Virus record (IMG/VR): IMGVR_UViG_3300044644_000185
Span: 1 to 20,874 of that record
Strand: one strand, 5' to 3'
Source: a virus
DNA length: 20,874 nucleotides
The translations under genes and the position numbers were made by a program. Below the pieces are notes generated by a model. That model had not been told where the DNA came from. It did not search any database and worked only from the letters and a program-made list of their open reading frames with translations. Shown piece after piece: positions 1 to 8,200 of the stretch (positions are counted from its first letter, which is position 1; each line of letters begins with the position of its first letter).

Positions 1-1040
1 GTTTGTCCAAGCGTTGGAACACTACTAAGATCATTTACATCATCTGGAGTTGCAGAAGATATTGCAATAATAGGAACTTCTTCTCCAATAGCCATTAATT
101 TTAGTTCACGAGAAAGGTTTTTCATTCTTACTGTTTCATTATCTGACTTCTGGTTTGGGCTCATTAACTGTAGATAGTCAACAATAACAAAATCTGGACG
201 GTATTGATCTATCTTTCCACGTAGAACTGACGGGCTAATCTCTCCACCCTGATCATTTGAAATGATATGAAATGGATTCTTTCCAGTAACCTTATCTTTG
301 TGCCAAGTTTTAAACATCTCTGGCTCAACATGACCCTGACTAATTTTTCTGTGTGACCAAAGACCTTCGCCCATAATTGTAAATACACGATTTCTAACTT
401 CTGTCTCAGACATTTCAAGGCTGATTACTAATGGGGTTTTGCCTTGTTTCCATGCCTGTACCGCAAAATAAAGAGCAAGCCACGACTTACCAATGCCTGG
501 ATAGGCTAAAAACACTCCCAGTTGACCTGGAGCGATACCACTTGGAAGATAGTTATCAAATCCTGGCAAACCAGTTTTAATCCCTGTAATCCCAGCCTCT
601 TCCATTTTACGCAAATGATCAAAATAGGCAGCAGCGGATTCAAAGTCAGTAGCATCAATATCTCTAACGGAAGAGGTATTCTTTTTAAGTTCTGAGGTTT
701 GAGTAATTAGAGAGTCTAGAGCAACTACTGAATTCCCACTTTGCACTTCTCCTGCTGCAGATCGTAATATTGTTTTAAGACTATCGTTTAAATAATCACC
801 CTGTAATTCTGAAAGGTGATGCTTCGTTGCTCCAATATCATCGACTACTTCAAAATCTCTAAACTTTTCAATTACTAAAGATAATGGCGGAACGGAACTA
901 TTTGCCTCAAAATATTTTCTAATGAATGTCCATACATCTAAATGTGTTCGTAAAAGTCCATCAATATTTGCTTGTAGCAAAACGTGAATCTGTTTATCTT
1001 TTAAGACTGCATTTAATACCTTTGATTCAATGCTAGCCAT
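1..1040 (-). CDS. dnaB: DnaB-family replicative DNA helicase (3' end cut by window edge)
   Basis: This is a hexameric 5'-3' DNA helicase expected to unwind the phage replication fork. I translated it directly: 346 codons are visible and no stop is reached before base 1. The N-terminal ~145 residues are helical and fit the DnaB N-terminal/linker region. The RecA-like ATPase follows: a P-loop LAYPGIGKS with K185 and S186, the usual DnaB catalytic glutamate in SLEMS (E209), and a Walker B segment VIVDYLQLM with D288, which is a DnaB family signature. The ATG at 1040 is preceded by AAAGGAG with 7 bases of spacing, so the start is well supported. It overlaps the end of the upstream gene by 8 bases, which suggests translational coupling. 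The last ~100 residues, including the arginine finger region, lie outside the window. Family assignment is firm; the exact role in replication is inferred. Confidence 0.93.
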   Translation of the reverse strand, partial: MASIESKVLNAVLKDKQIHVLLQANIDGLLRTHLDVWTFIRKYFEANSSVPPLSLVIEKFRDFEVVDDIGATKHHLSELQGDYLNDSLKTILRSAAGEVQSGNSVVALDSLITQTSELKKNTSSVRDIDATDFESAAAYFDHLRKMEEAGITGIKTGLPGFDNYLPSGIAPGQLGVFLAYPGIGKSWLALYFAVQAWKQGKTPLVISLEMSETEVRNRVFTIMGEGLWSHRKISQGHVEPEMFKTWHKDKVTGKNPFHIISNDQGGEISPSVLRGKIDQYRPDFVIVDYLQLMSPNQKSDNETVRMKNLSRELKLMAIGEEVPIIAISSATPDDVNDLSSVPTLGQ

Positions 1041-1341
1041 TCAGCCACTCCTTTGCCATCAATCTTCTTTCTGCACGTTCTCTATCATCTTCGTCTTTAT
1101 CTTTTTTAGCCTTAATAATTTTTTCTGCCTGGTATGCAAAAGTATTCCAAGATGGATTCTCAGTAACCTTAAAATAGTATTCTAAAATATCGTAACATCC
1201 TTCAATTCCATACGATTGAATAAGGGCATCTGCTGCCCATTGCTCAACGTTAAGATTCATTGATGGCTTTGCATTGTATCTTTCTTTGTGGTATTTACTA
1301 TACCTTGAAAGCAAAGCCATTCGGTCTTTGCGCTCTGGCAT
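1033..1341 (-). CDS. Small charged protein next to the helicase, function unknown
   Basis: A 102-residue protein that I do not recognise with certainty. It has a basic N-terminus, a central region containing YGIEGCYDILEYYFKV followed by an aromatic NPSWNTFAYQ segment, and a highly charged Lys/Glu/Asp-rich C-terminal helix ending in EWLNG. No catalytic motif or membrane segment is visible. Its ATG shares one base with the upstream stop (TAATG) and its stop overlaps the DnaB start by 8 bases, so it should be made together with the helicase. That position would suit a helicase loader or replication accessory factor, but this is a context guess only. A second possible start is the Met at residue 8; neither start has a strong ribosome binding site. 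Confidence 0.8.
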   Translation of the reverse strand: MPERKDRMALLSRYSKYHKERYNAKPSMNLNVEQWAADALIQSYGIEGCYDILEYYFKVTENPSWNTFAYQAEKIIKAKKDKDEDDRERAERRLMAKEWLNG

Positions 1342-1547
1342 TACTCAGAGATTTCTGCTTTGGCTTCATTGATTTTATCAGTTAGTTTGTCTTCAACAAA
1401 CTTGTAAACACGCTCCATAGCCTCGTTAGTTGTCTCGCCATCTTTCTTAGAGTCAACAACTCCAAGATCAAGTCTTAATGATTGGAAGTTTCCAAGATTA
1501 AGTGTATAGCCCAAAGTTACAGAAACTTTAGTGTTATCGTTTTCCAT
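1341..1547 (-). CDS. Small conserved-looking phage protein, function unknown
   Basis: A 68-residue acidic protein. The first half, with VSVTLGYTLNLGNFQSLRL, looks like two beta strands around a conserved NxGNF turn. I have the impression of having seen this pattern in small phage proteins, but I cannot name a function. The second half is a predicted amphipathic helix rich in Glu and Lys, running from about residue 40 to the end. The ATG at 1547 follows an 18-base gap after the regulator gene and has only a weak purine-rich upstream sequence. Its stop overlaps the next start as TAATG. Its place between a DNA-binding regulator and the helicase suggests a role in early or replication functions, which is an inference. 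Confidence 0.78.
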   Translation of the reverse strand: MENDNTKVSVTLGYTLNLGNFQSLRLDLGVVDSKKDGETTNEAMERVYKFVEDKLTDKINEAKAEISE

Positions 1548-1565
1548 TTTACATCCATTCAGTAG

Positions 1566-2108
1566 TTAGATAGATTCAGACCAGATAGGAATGAAACGTC
1601 CATCTTCAGTTCTCGTATATGTAAGTATACCATCGCCCATTCTCCTAGTCAACTCTTGTTTAGTAGGAGTCATGTTGTTAGTTACAAGACCATCTTTTCT
1701 TGGTTGACCAATATGAATTGATGCCAATATGTCCCTTATTTCCCTTATGTGACTTTCTGAATAATAACATCTTATCTGCCAGCCACGCTTTCCACCTATG
1801 CTAGATCCTATTGGTGCTGGAATTGTTCCACGTTTAATAAGAGTAGGGATATACTTTTTATGTCTGTTAATAAGTATAGCAGTTTCTCCAATAGTATATG
1901 CCTTTTCTCTTTTCTTTTTAAATTCCGCAATAAAACAAGTTTCAATCCTGTCTTTATTTATATTATAAAGCGCAACAATTCCGTCTGATCTGTTTCTGTG
2001 ATGCACCTTGACTAAATCATTATTTAAAAACCAAATAGTTTTATTACCTGAAACTATAGCGGACTGATTGTAGTTTTGGCCCTCAATATTTCCTGTTGTA
2101 GAATCCAT
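1566..2108 (-). CDS. MerR/excisionase-like helix-turn-helix DNA-binding protein
   Basis: A 180-residue probable transcription regulator or DNA-binding accessory protein. Residues ~25-65 form a small beta-rich N-terminal part (WFLNNDLVKVHHRNR). Residues ~70-130 read as a MerR/excisionase-type winged helix: YTIGETAILINRHKKYI, then a glycine/lysine wing (GGKRGW), then YYSESHIREIRDIL, where MerR proteins usually have a Y-S/T-E-x-D helix cap. The C-terminal ~45 residues include PRKDGLVTNNMTPTK and end in PIWSESI. No other good start exists downstream (no in-frame ATG, GTG or TTG in the first 30 codons), so the ATG at 2108 stands although its GAGGG lies only 3 bases away. It overlaps the upstream zinc-ribbon gene by 55 bases in another frame. 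The target DNA is unknown; control of phage genes is inferred. Confidence 0.85.
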   Translation of the reverse strand: MDSTTGNIEGQNYNQSAIVSGNKTIWFLNNDLVKVHHRNRSDGIVALYNINKDRIETCFIAEFKKKREKAYTIGETAILINRHKKYIPTLIKRGTIPAPIGSSIGGKRGWQIRCYYSESHIREIRDILASIHIGQPRKDGLVTNNMTPTKQELTRRMGDGILTYTRTEDGRFIPIWSESI

Positions 2109-2242
2109 GATCCCTCTTTGCTGCTGTCTGGTGGATGGTAAAATTTTCTTTTACCACAAATTACACAGTAAACTTCAATATGCTCTTTTGTGCTGTATTG
2201 TCTGTCAACAAAAACAATACCACCACATCTTGAACATTTCAC
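2054..2242 (-). CDS. Small zinc-ribbon protein
   Basis: A 62-residue protein with two CxxC knuckles, CSRC (C3, C6) and CVIC (C26, C29), separated by 19 residues. This is the classic layout of a zinc ribbon. A basic segment GKRKF follows the second knuckle, and the last ~25 residues form a likely helix. Zinc ribbons of this size usually bind nucleic acid or a protein partner such as RNA polymerase; which applies here cannot be told. The start is a GTG sharing one base with the upstream stop (TAGTG), without a clear ribosome binding site, so it probably depends on coupled translation. The 3' 55 bases also encode the start of the MerR-like regulator in another frame, which suggests the two proteins are made in step. 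Confidence 0.82.
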   Translation of the reverse strand: MKCSRCGGIVFVDRQYSTKEHIEVYCVICGKRKFYHPPDSSKEGSWILQQEILRAKTTISPL

Positions 2243-2679
2243 TAATTTGGTATTCCAATTGCAAGAACGTTAACATCAACAGTTGCCACTCCAGTAGTAT
2301 CAAATCTTACAAGAAACGAAGCGCTAGTGTTTGACACTTGAGTAATAACCACTGTAACGTTTTTTCCAGCATCTGTATTTCCTGTGTTAAAAGGAGTTGC
2401 TACTACAATTGGTGGATATTGAAAACTATAATTAACTGTAAATGGAATTTGATTTTCACTGGTAGTAATAGTTTTAGAACTTGCTACGTTTGTTGTAATA
2501 CCAACAATTCCTGCTCTTCCAGTTGCAACTGTATTACTTTTTCCATTGCTTGCTACAATTTGTGTTACATTTTGAGTTGTTCCAACAATATCGCTTAGTT
2601 GATTTACTGTTTCAACTAAAGAATACATATAAGAAACATCTAGAGGTTGCCCTCTTTGTGGTACTGTTAGTTTTGCCAT
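2242..2679 (-). CDS. Probable tail fibre tip/virion protein with possible H-type-lectin-like end
   Basis: A 145-residue Ser/Thr/Val-rich protein with no Cys and few charged residues, as in virion proteins. The N-terminus (VPQRGQPLDVSYMYSLVETV) looks like a helical trimerisation or attachment segment. Residues ~70-145 are beta-rich and follow the spacing of H-type lectin/fibre-tip domains: an aromatic pair before PPIVVATPFN, alternating VTVVITQVSNTS strands, a SFLVRF strand, and a final VNVLAIGIPN strand. H-type lectins bind sugars, so receptor binding is a fair guess, but the sequence match is weak. The ATG at 2679 has a strong GGAGG four bases upstream. A TGATATAAT motif just before the ribosome binding site suggests its own promoter. 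It is the last structural gene before the regulator/helicase group. Confidence 0.8.
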   Translation of the reverse strand: MAKLTVPQRGQPLDVSYMYSLVETVNQLSDIVGTTQNVTQIVASNGKSNTVATGRAGIVGITTNVASSKTITTSENQIPFTVNYSFQYPPIVVATPFNTGNTDAGKNVTVVITQVSNTSASFLVRFDTTGVATVDVNVLAIGIPN

Positions 2680-2688
2680 TATTCCTCC

Positions 2689-2697
2689 ATTATATCA
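2689..2697 (-). promoter_or_regulatory. Candidate extended -10 promoter before the last tail gene and regulator/helicase group
   Basis: TGATATAAT occurs in the 24-base gap before the gene starting at 2679. ATTACA, 18 bases upstream, matches the -35 consensus at 4 of 6 positions. The -10 ends only 9 bases before the ATG, so a transcript would start inside or after the GGAGG and be almost leaderless, which is common in Actinobacteria. It could provide separate expression of the regulator and helicase genes. Confidence 0.4.
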
Positions 2698-2703
2698 TTT
2701 AAC

Positions 2704-3483
2704 TTAAGGTATTGTAATTGTTCCAGATTCATACAATTTTAATGCTGGAACTACAATCTTAGAAATTCCCTCTGGTTGAATTAAAATTTTTATTGTTGAA
2801 GTTGCTGTGTTTGGTATTGTATAGGTAATAACTGCTGGTTGAGATCCTTTATCCGGACTCGCAATTGCAGTACCATGATAAGAATAATAAGTTGCTGAAT
2901 CAATTTTAACAAAAATATCATACTTTAATCTTTTAGGCATATATTCTACAACGGTTAAATATGCTACACCTTTTTCTGGTGTTCTGCGCTCAGAAACCGT
3001 TACAGAGTCTGTCCAAGTAACTGAAAAACTTCCTGCTGGAGCAGCAGTTACACCTATCTTAGTTACTGTTGCAGCAACTGTTTCAATTGGTTCTGCGTCT
3101 ACATAATAAATTGGGGACCATGCAGAGGCTCTGTTAAGATCGTCAGAAACAACTCTATATCTAATGCTATGTTTATTAGAATCATTAACTGGTGGCAAAT
3201 CTTTTTTTAATAACAAAGATTTTTTAATGTTTTTATCTTTAGAAATCCATTTGGCATATAAAGTTATATTTGCTGCTGCTGCTGTATAAGTACTTGCTAG
3301 TCCTGGGCCATAAAGAGTTCCATAACCGAGAGGATTAGTTGTCCATCCAAGAAAATTATAGCCAGTTTTAATAAGATTTCCAGTATTGCCAAGAATAGTT
3401 ATGGTGTCTGCTACGTTATAATTGGTTGCATCTACTGGAACTGATCCTGATGTAGGAAAAGATCCATTGTAAGTCACTATCAT
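2704..3483 (-). CDS. Minor tail protein with N-terminal Listeria-Bacteroides (Flg_new) repeat
   Basis: A 259-residue tail or adhesion protein. Residues 2-79 make one Listeria-Bacteroides repeat (Flg_new): a VTYNG opening strand, a central VADTITIL, the hallmark GYNFLGWTTNP, and a closing NITLYAKW. In bacteria this beta-grasp module occurs in internalins and other surface adhesins. Residues ~95-130 (LPPVNDSNKHSIRYRVVSDD, then SAWSPIYYVD) resemble a segment found in phage minor tail proteins. Residues ~135-259 are beta-strand-rich and end in ESGTITIP. The ATG shares one base with the upstream stop (TAATG) and has no clear ribosome binding site, so re-initiation is likely. The Flg_new call rests on visible motifs; a role in host surface binding is inferred. 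Confidence 0.85.
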   Translation of the reverse strand: MIVTYNGSFPTSGSVPVDATNYNVADTITILGNTGNLIKTGYNFLGWTTNPLGYGTLYGPGLASTYTAAAANITLYAKWISKDKNIKKSLLLKKDLPPVNDSNKHSIRYRVVSDDLNRASAWSPIYYVDAEPIETVAATVTKIGVTAAPAGSFSVTWTDSVTVSERRTPEKGVAYLTVVEYMPKRLKYDIFVKIDSATYYSYHGTAIASPDKGSQPAVITYTIPNTATSTIKILIQPEGISKIVVPALKLYESGTITIP

Positions 3484-4598
3484 TATACAACGTTACCAAT
3501 ATCTAAAGACATTCTAAATTCAACATAATTGTTTGTGTTTGGAGATTTTTCAATTGGCTCTGCATTAGCATTTTTAATAACAGAATATCCAACTAGTCCA
3601 TACAGAGGATTAACAGTACTTATATTATCAAATCTAATTGCATCAAAAGCAATATAATGTGTTGCAACTGCTGCTCCTGAAGTTACTACAGAGGAGTATA
3701 TTTTAACAGAGGTAATAGATTCCCAAGAAAAGCCTTCTTCTTGAACAAAATCTTGTAATGTTTTTTCAACTACAAAATATCTATTAGTATCAAAATCAAT
3801 TCCACCTGATCCTTGAACTAAATCAACCAAACATCTTGCATATTTGTTATTACTAATAAACTCTAAAACAATTTTTAAACTACCTGGTTTTAAATGGGCT
3901 GCAGCAGCATCTTTGTTTACAAGAGAAAATGCAATCTTAATTTTATCTGATAATGAATTTTGAGATAAATCAATATTAAGTCCATTTTTTATTATGTAAT
4001 TTTGTCCAGATAGGCCTGTTGTAACATTAGTAACATTTTTAATATCACTGTAATTTCCTTTTACTAAAAGCATATTATTAAAAAATCTACATCTTTCATT
4101 TTTTGTATTTCTATATTCTTTGTAGAAAATTCTATTATCTGCTGCTGCTTGAAACACACTGTCTGTTGTTGAAATAATGTTGTCATTATTTGTATCAAGT
4201 GCTGAACTTATTGATGGAATTGCTTTTTCTGTAGTGTCAAGATACTTCCACTGTTCTTCTTCTGTAAACAATAATAAACTTCTACTATCAAATCCTGAAG
4301 CGGATGGATTTCCTCCTGCAGAATAAATGCCTATTTCTGTAATTTCATATCTTTCTTGTGTTGGAAGTTCTGCAGTAAATACTATTTTGTTAACACCCTC
4401 TTCTTTTACATACCCTCTTGAAGAAATTGGAACTCTAAACATTTCAAAATTTAATACTTCTTTTTCTGAATAGTCTACGGCTCCAGCACCATCTGCTAGT
4501 GGTTTTTGACCACAGCCAAAAGCCATATACGATGCATAGGCAGGGGTTGTTCCAAGCAAGTATTTTGCTATAATTTCTTTTCCTTTATTTGTTATCAT
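3483..4598 (-). CDS. Tail/baseplate protein with dockerin-like calcium loop and beta-sandwich domain
   Basis: A 371-residue structural protein. Residues 1-95 (MITNKGKEIIAKYLLG, then YASYMAFGCG and YEITEIGIYS) resemble the N-terminal attachment part of phage baseplate or tail-fibre proteins that join the hub. Residues 135-146, DTNNDNIISTTD, match the D-x-N-x-D-x-I-x-S-x-x-D layout of a dockerin/EF-hand calcium loop. Residues ~155-325 are beta-rich, with an ending HYIAFDAIRFDNI of the kind seen in galactose-binding-like beta sandwiches, so a carbohydrate-binding fold is possible. The last ~40 residues (GYSVIKNANAEPI onward) form a short strand-rich tail. The start overlaps the upstream stop as ATGA, with GGAG 10 bases upstream. 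The precise role is not known; a virion adsorption component fits the context. Confidence 0.85.
   Translation of the reverse strand: MITNKGKEIIAKYLLGTTPAYASYMAFGCGQKPLADGAGAVDYSEKEVLNFEMFRVPISSRGYVKEEGVNKIVFTAELPTQERYEITEIGIYSAGGNPSASGFDSRSLLLFTEEEQWKYLDTTEKAIPSISSALDTNNDNIISTTDSVFQAAADNRIFYKEYRNTKNERCRFFNNMLLVKGNYSDIKNVTNVTTGLSGQNYIIKNGLNIDLSQNSLSDKIKIAFSLVNKDAAAAHLKPGSLKIVLEFISNNKYARCLVDLVQGSGGIDFDTNRYFVVEKTLQDFVQEEGFSWESITSVKIYSSVVTSGAAVATHYIAFDAIRFDNISTVNPLYGLVGYSVIKNANAEPIEKSPNTNNYVEFRMSLDIGNVV
4161..4196 (-). other. Dockerin/EF-hand-like calcium loop in the 371-residue tail protein
   Basis: Residues 135-146 read DTNNDNIISTTD, with acidic or amide ligands at positions 1, 3 and 5, a hydrophobic residue at the adjoining site, Ser at 9 and Asp at 12, as in a single dockerin-type loop. 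Only one loop is visible; true dockerins have two. It may simply be a calcium-stabilised turn in a tail protein. Confidence 0.45.
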
Positions 4599-5287
4599 AA
4601 CTCATCAACTCCAAGATCTGTTTCATATATTGTACCATTTTGCAGCGTTTCAATTTCAATTTTTTCTCCTGGGTTTAAGTTTATGCTTTCTATGACTAAA
4701 TTTCCAGTTGAAAAATTAATATAAACATTTGTTCCCGCAGGGCCATTCCCACTATTTGGAATCTTTGTTTCTAACTTTATAGGAAAATTTAAAAAATATT
4801 TGTCAGATGTGTTTTGAAGAGCCAAAATACCTTTTGGATCTAGGGCTTTTTGTATTTCTGCCATATTAATAATTGGTTGATAGTTTACGCTATCGGTGTT
4901 TAAATTTGCATTGTTTGTAAGTGACAAAAGCATAGTGCCGTTAATTTGTTCAAAATACAACATCTTTAAAAAATCTGCGTCTTCTGCATTTATATCATTT
5001 TGAAAATTAACATATTGCGGTGTTGCAATTTTTACTGGTTTTTTTACAGAAGCAATTAATTGTATCTCTGGAGTAGGTGGCGTGGCTTTAAGATAAGCAG
5101 AATAGGAAGCGGTATCACTTTGATCTTGATTTAATGAAGATGGTGACTGTTTAATGGGTGATTGATCTAGTGGTGCTGGATCATTATCAAAATAATACCC
5201 ACTATTTTTTGATGTGTCTAATGCACCAACTGATTTTAAAAAATCATTGTATTCATATTTATATTCTCCGTCTGAAATTAATGGCAC
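4595..5287 (-). CDS. Probable baseplate/minor tail protein
   Basis: I do not recognise a family. The product has 230 residues from the chosen start. Residues ~20-75 are Pro/Ser/Gln/Asp-rich and probably flexible (PAPLDQSPIKQSPSSLNQDQ). The remainder alternates beta strands with short helices and closes with a Gly-rich strand pair (PAGTNVYINFSTGNLVIES). No catalytic motif, signal peptide or membrane segment is present. I chose the GTG at 5287 because GAGG at 5294-5297 stands 6 bases before it and it begins one base after the hub stop codon. The longer alternative, a GTG at 5299, overlaps the hub gene by 11 bases and has no ribosome binding site. Its place between the hub and adhesion genes supports a baseplate connector, an inference. 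Confidence 0.78.
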   Translation of the reverse strand: MPLISDGEYKYEYNDFLKSVGALDTSKNSGYYFDNDPAPLDQSPIKQSPSSLNQDQSDTASYSAYLKATPPTPEIQLIASVKKPVKIATPQYVNFQNDINAEDADFLKMLYFEQINGTMLLSLTNNANLNTDSVNYQPIINMAEIQKALDPKGILALQNTSDKYFLNFPIKLETKIPNSGNGPAGTNVYINFSTGNLVIESINLNPGEKIEIETLQNGTIYETDLGVDEL

Positions 5288-5288
5288 G

Positions 5289-8200
5289 TTACACCTCACT
5301 CAAATAGATAGTCATTTTTGGCCCATCTAATCCTCTTGAATATTCTATATTATAAACAACAAAACGTGAACTAGAAGATGTAACAAGATCTAAGTTGTCA
5401 TTATTCTTATAGTCAATTGAAACAATATCGCCAAGTTGAATTGTGGCATTTGCAAAAATTTCTAATCCGACTGCTTTTCTTGGAACCATTAATTTATCTA
5501 CTAGCCATCCCATTAAGTTTTCTGCATCTTCTGTGGTTTGTATATAATCTGTATCTATAGAAAAAGCGCTTTTACCATAATTCATTCTACTTAATTTAAC
5601 ATTATTGTATTTTTCTTTTTCTATATTTGGAGAATAAACCACTACATCTCCGACAAGTTCAGGATCTGAAAAACTTGATTTCTTTTTAAAGTAATCATCT
5701 ACTGTAAGTTCATTACTGCTATCGCTTGTAAATGCAATACCTTGAATTTTTAAAAAGTTTGAAGTGGTTGTGCTTACATCTAATAAAGTGTCTGTTGCAT
5801 TAAATATTAAAAATTCTGCTCCATAAGCATTTGCTTGGAAACCAGAAATTGTATATTCTTTTACTTTGTCTGGCGCACTCACCATTTTGGCGTATAGTGC
5901 TGGATATGCATTGTCAAATTTAGCATTAATGTATGAACACTCTCTCATAATAGTTCCAAATTCTTCAAAATAAATACTATAAACTGGAGTTGTAAAAGTA
6001 CTCAAACCAGTTAGGTATGCTTCTTGTAAAATTCCGCTCATTGCATATTTTTTTAATGATTGGTTAGCAGTAATTGGTGTTGATGAAAAAACCTTTCCAA
6101 CTTGATTGTTTATTGCAAAACCAGAGTTTTGTGAGTAATTGTTGGTTAAAGCATAAAAATTTTCAAACATACATTTAGAAGATCCTCTAATAAATAAAGC
6201 AGTATTCTGATATACGGGAAGTGGTGAAGTATCATCAACCTGACCAATTAAAACATCATTTACATATAAATAAAATCTTCTTGTATTTTTATTTGCTAAA
6301 TCTTCATACTCTACTGCTAAATCATATACTGTTGTATATTGTTCACCATATTTTCTTGATATGCCAGCAAAATCTCCAGAGTCATATTGAATTTGTTCAT
6401 TAAATGCATTAAACAATAATGTTGGAATAGCATTTGCTTCTCCAGTACCTTGTTCAATTTTATAAAATATAATATTTGAAGTATCTGTAGTTGCCCCATC
6501 TAATGCAATAACTTCAAAGTAATATCCATTATTAGTTTCTGGATTAAGAAGAATTGCAAGTCCTCCAGAGTTTCCAGATATGTTAACATTTTGTTCTGGC
6601 GAAGTAGAGTTATTTTTATAATATGTCATTCCAGAAAGTGGAACTGCAGTAGAAATTACACTACCACTTTGTGTTTTTAATTCTCCGCCAATGTCACCAA
6701 TAATACGCATTCTAGTTCCAAAATGTTTAAAGACTGCTTTGTCTAATGTTTTGTAAACATAGGATATATGATCAATTGGTTTTGGATCTGTTGCAATAAA
6801 ATCTTTACCTTTAAAAACAAGTGCTGATGATTGAACCAATCCTTTATTTTTTGCAGGATCTATAGACTGTATAGATGCTCTTTCTGTTTCTGTTAACTGA
6901 TACTCTGATAAAAATCTTTTAATTACACCATTAACAAATGCTGAATTAGCAACAGTATTTGAAATACCCGCAGAGCCAGCAACAGTAGTTCCTTCAAAGG
7001 TGGTGTCTCCAAATAAATATTTAGAGTCCATTAAACAACCTCTACGATTACTAGTGCTAACCCAATATGGATCTAGGGCTGCTTTATGGGAAACAATCAC
7101 TGTTCCAAACTGAGCCCTTCCATGTTGTGCTACTGCACCATTTTTCATTCTTGTCACTCCAGATACCGTTTCATAATAAGGCTCTGAGTATATTCTAACT
7201 TTTCCATTTGGATATATTTTGCCATTATATTTTAATTTATTTAAATAATTTTTGTATTCAGAATCGCTACTTATCCATACGTTTCCAATTCCCTCAACAA
7301 AATATTGAACTGCATCATATTTAATAATTTCACCATTAGCATAAAAGTAACCTTGATTTCTTGAAATTAAATAAATGCTTTCTCCAAAATCAATAACATT
7401 ATTTATTAATTGATTGGCAACTACAGTTGGGGCTGCCCCTGCAAGTGGCGAGTTTAATGCAAGTGCTGATAATGTAAACCCACTTGATTTTTGATTTGAT
7501 CCCTTTAGTTCTTCATAATTAGATATTTCCCACAGGAGAGATGGTTTATATACCCAAAATTTATTTTCTGCACTTGATATAGTCTCTTCTCCTATTGCTG
7601 AATAGGTTTTATCAATATACCGTGATGTATAATTAATTTTTCCATCATTATAAATCTTTTTATCTTGAGAAGCAATTGCAATAATGTTAGGAAGTTTTTT
7701 ACCAGTAATTAATTTATTTTTAATTATTTGCACAGAATTTTCCGAAAGGGATGGACTATTTCCACCAAGTTCATCTTCCCAATATTCAGTACTATAAAGA
7801 CCACCATCAAAAAATTCTTCTACAGCGTTAGTATATTCACCTGCATCTTCTGAACTTGAATCTATCTCTACTACAACATCATTTGTTTTTGATCCAATTA
7901 ATGTGGTGTCTATTGACCTTTGTCCTGCTGCTGGCATTAAATAATTTTTACTCATTGCAATAAAATTATTATATTCATCAAAAAACATTGCTGTTTGTGT
8001 TGATACTGCTAAATCATTTAATACTTGTGCAACACTTTCATTTGGCCCCACAAAAAAATATGGAATAACTGGATCCATTTCTCCTTCTATTCTTTTATAA
8101 ACATAGTTACTAAATCCAATAGCATCTAATAAAATAGATATTGCATAACTTACTGATATGTTTGTAAGAAAAAGTTTTGGAGCAAGCATTGATTCAAAAT

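Noticed and set aside
209-418. 69-codon minus-strand frame
   Set aside because: Out-of-frame shadow of the dnaB gene, whose Walker motifs lie in the long open frame reaching the window edge.
2107-2598. Plus-strand frames opposite the zinc-ribbon and fibre-tip genes
   Set aside because: Cys/Ser/Asn-rich shadows of minus-strand genes with clear motifs on the minus strand.
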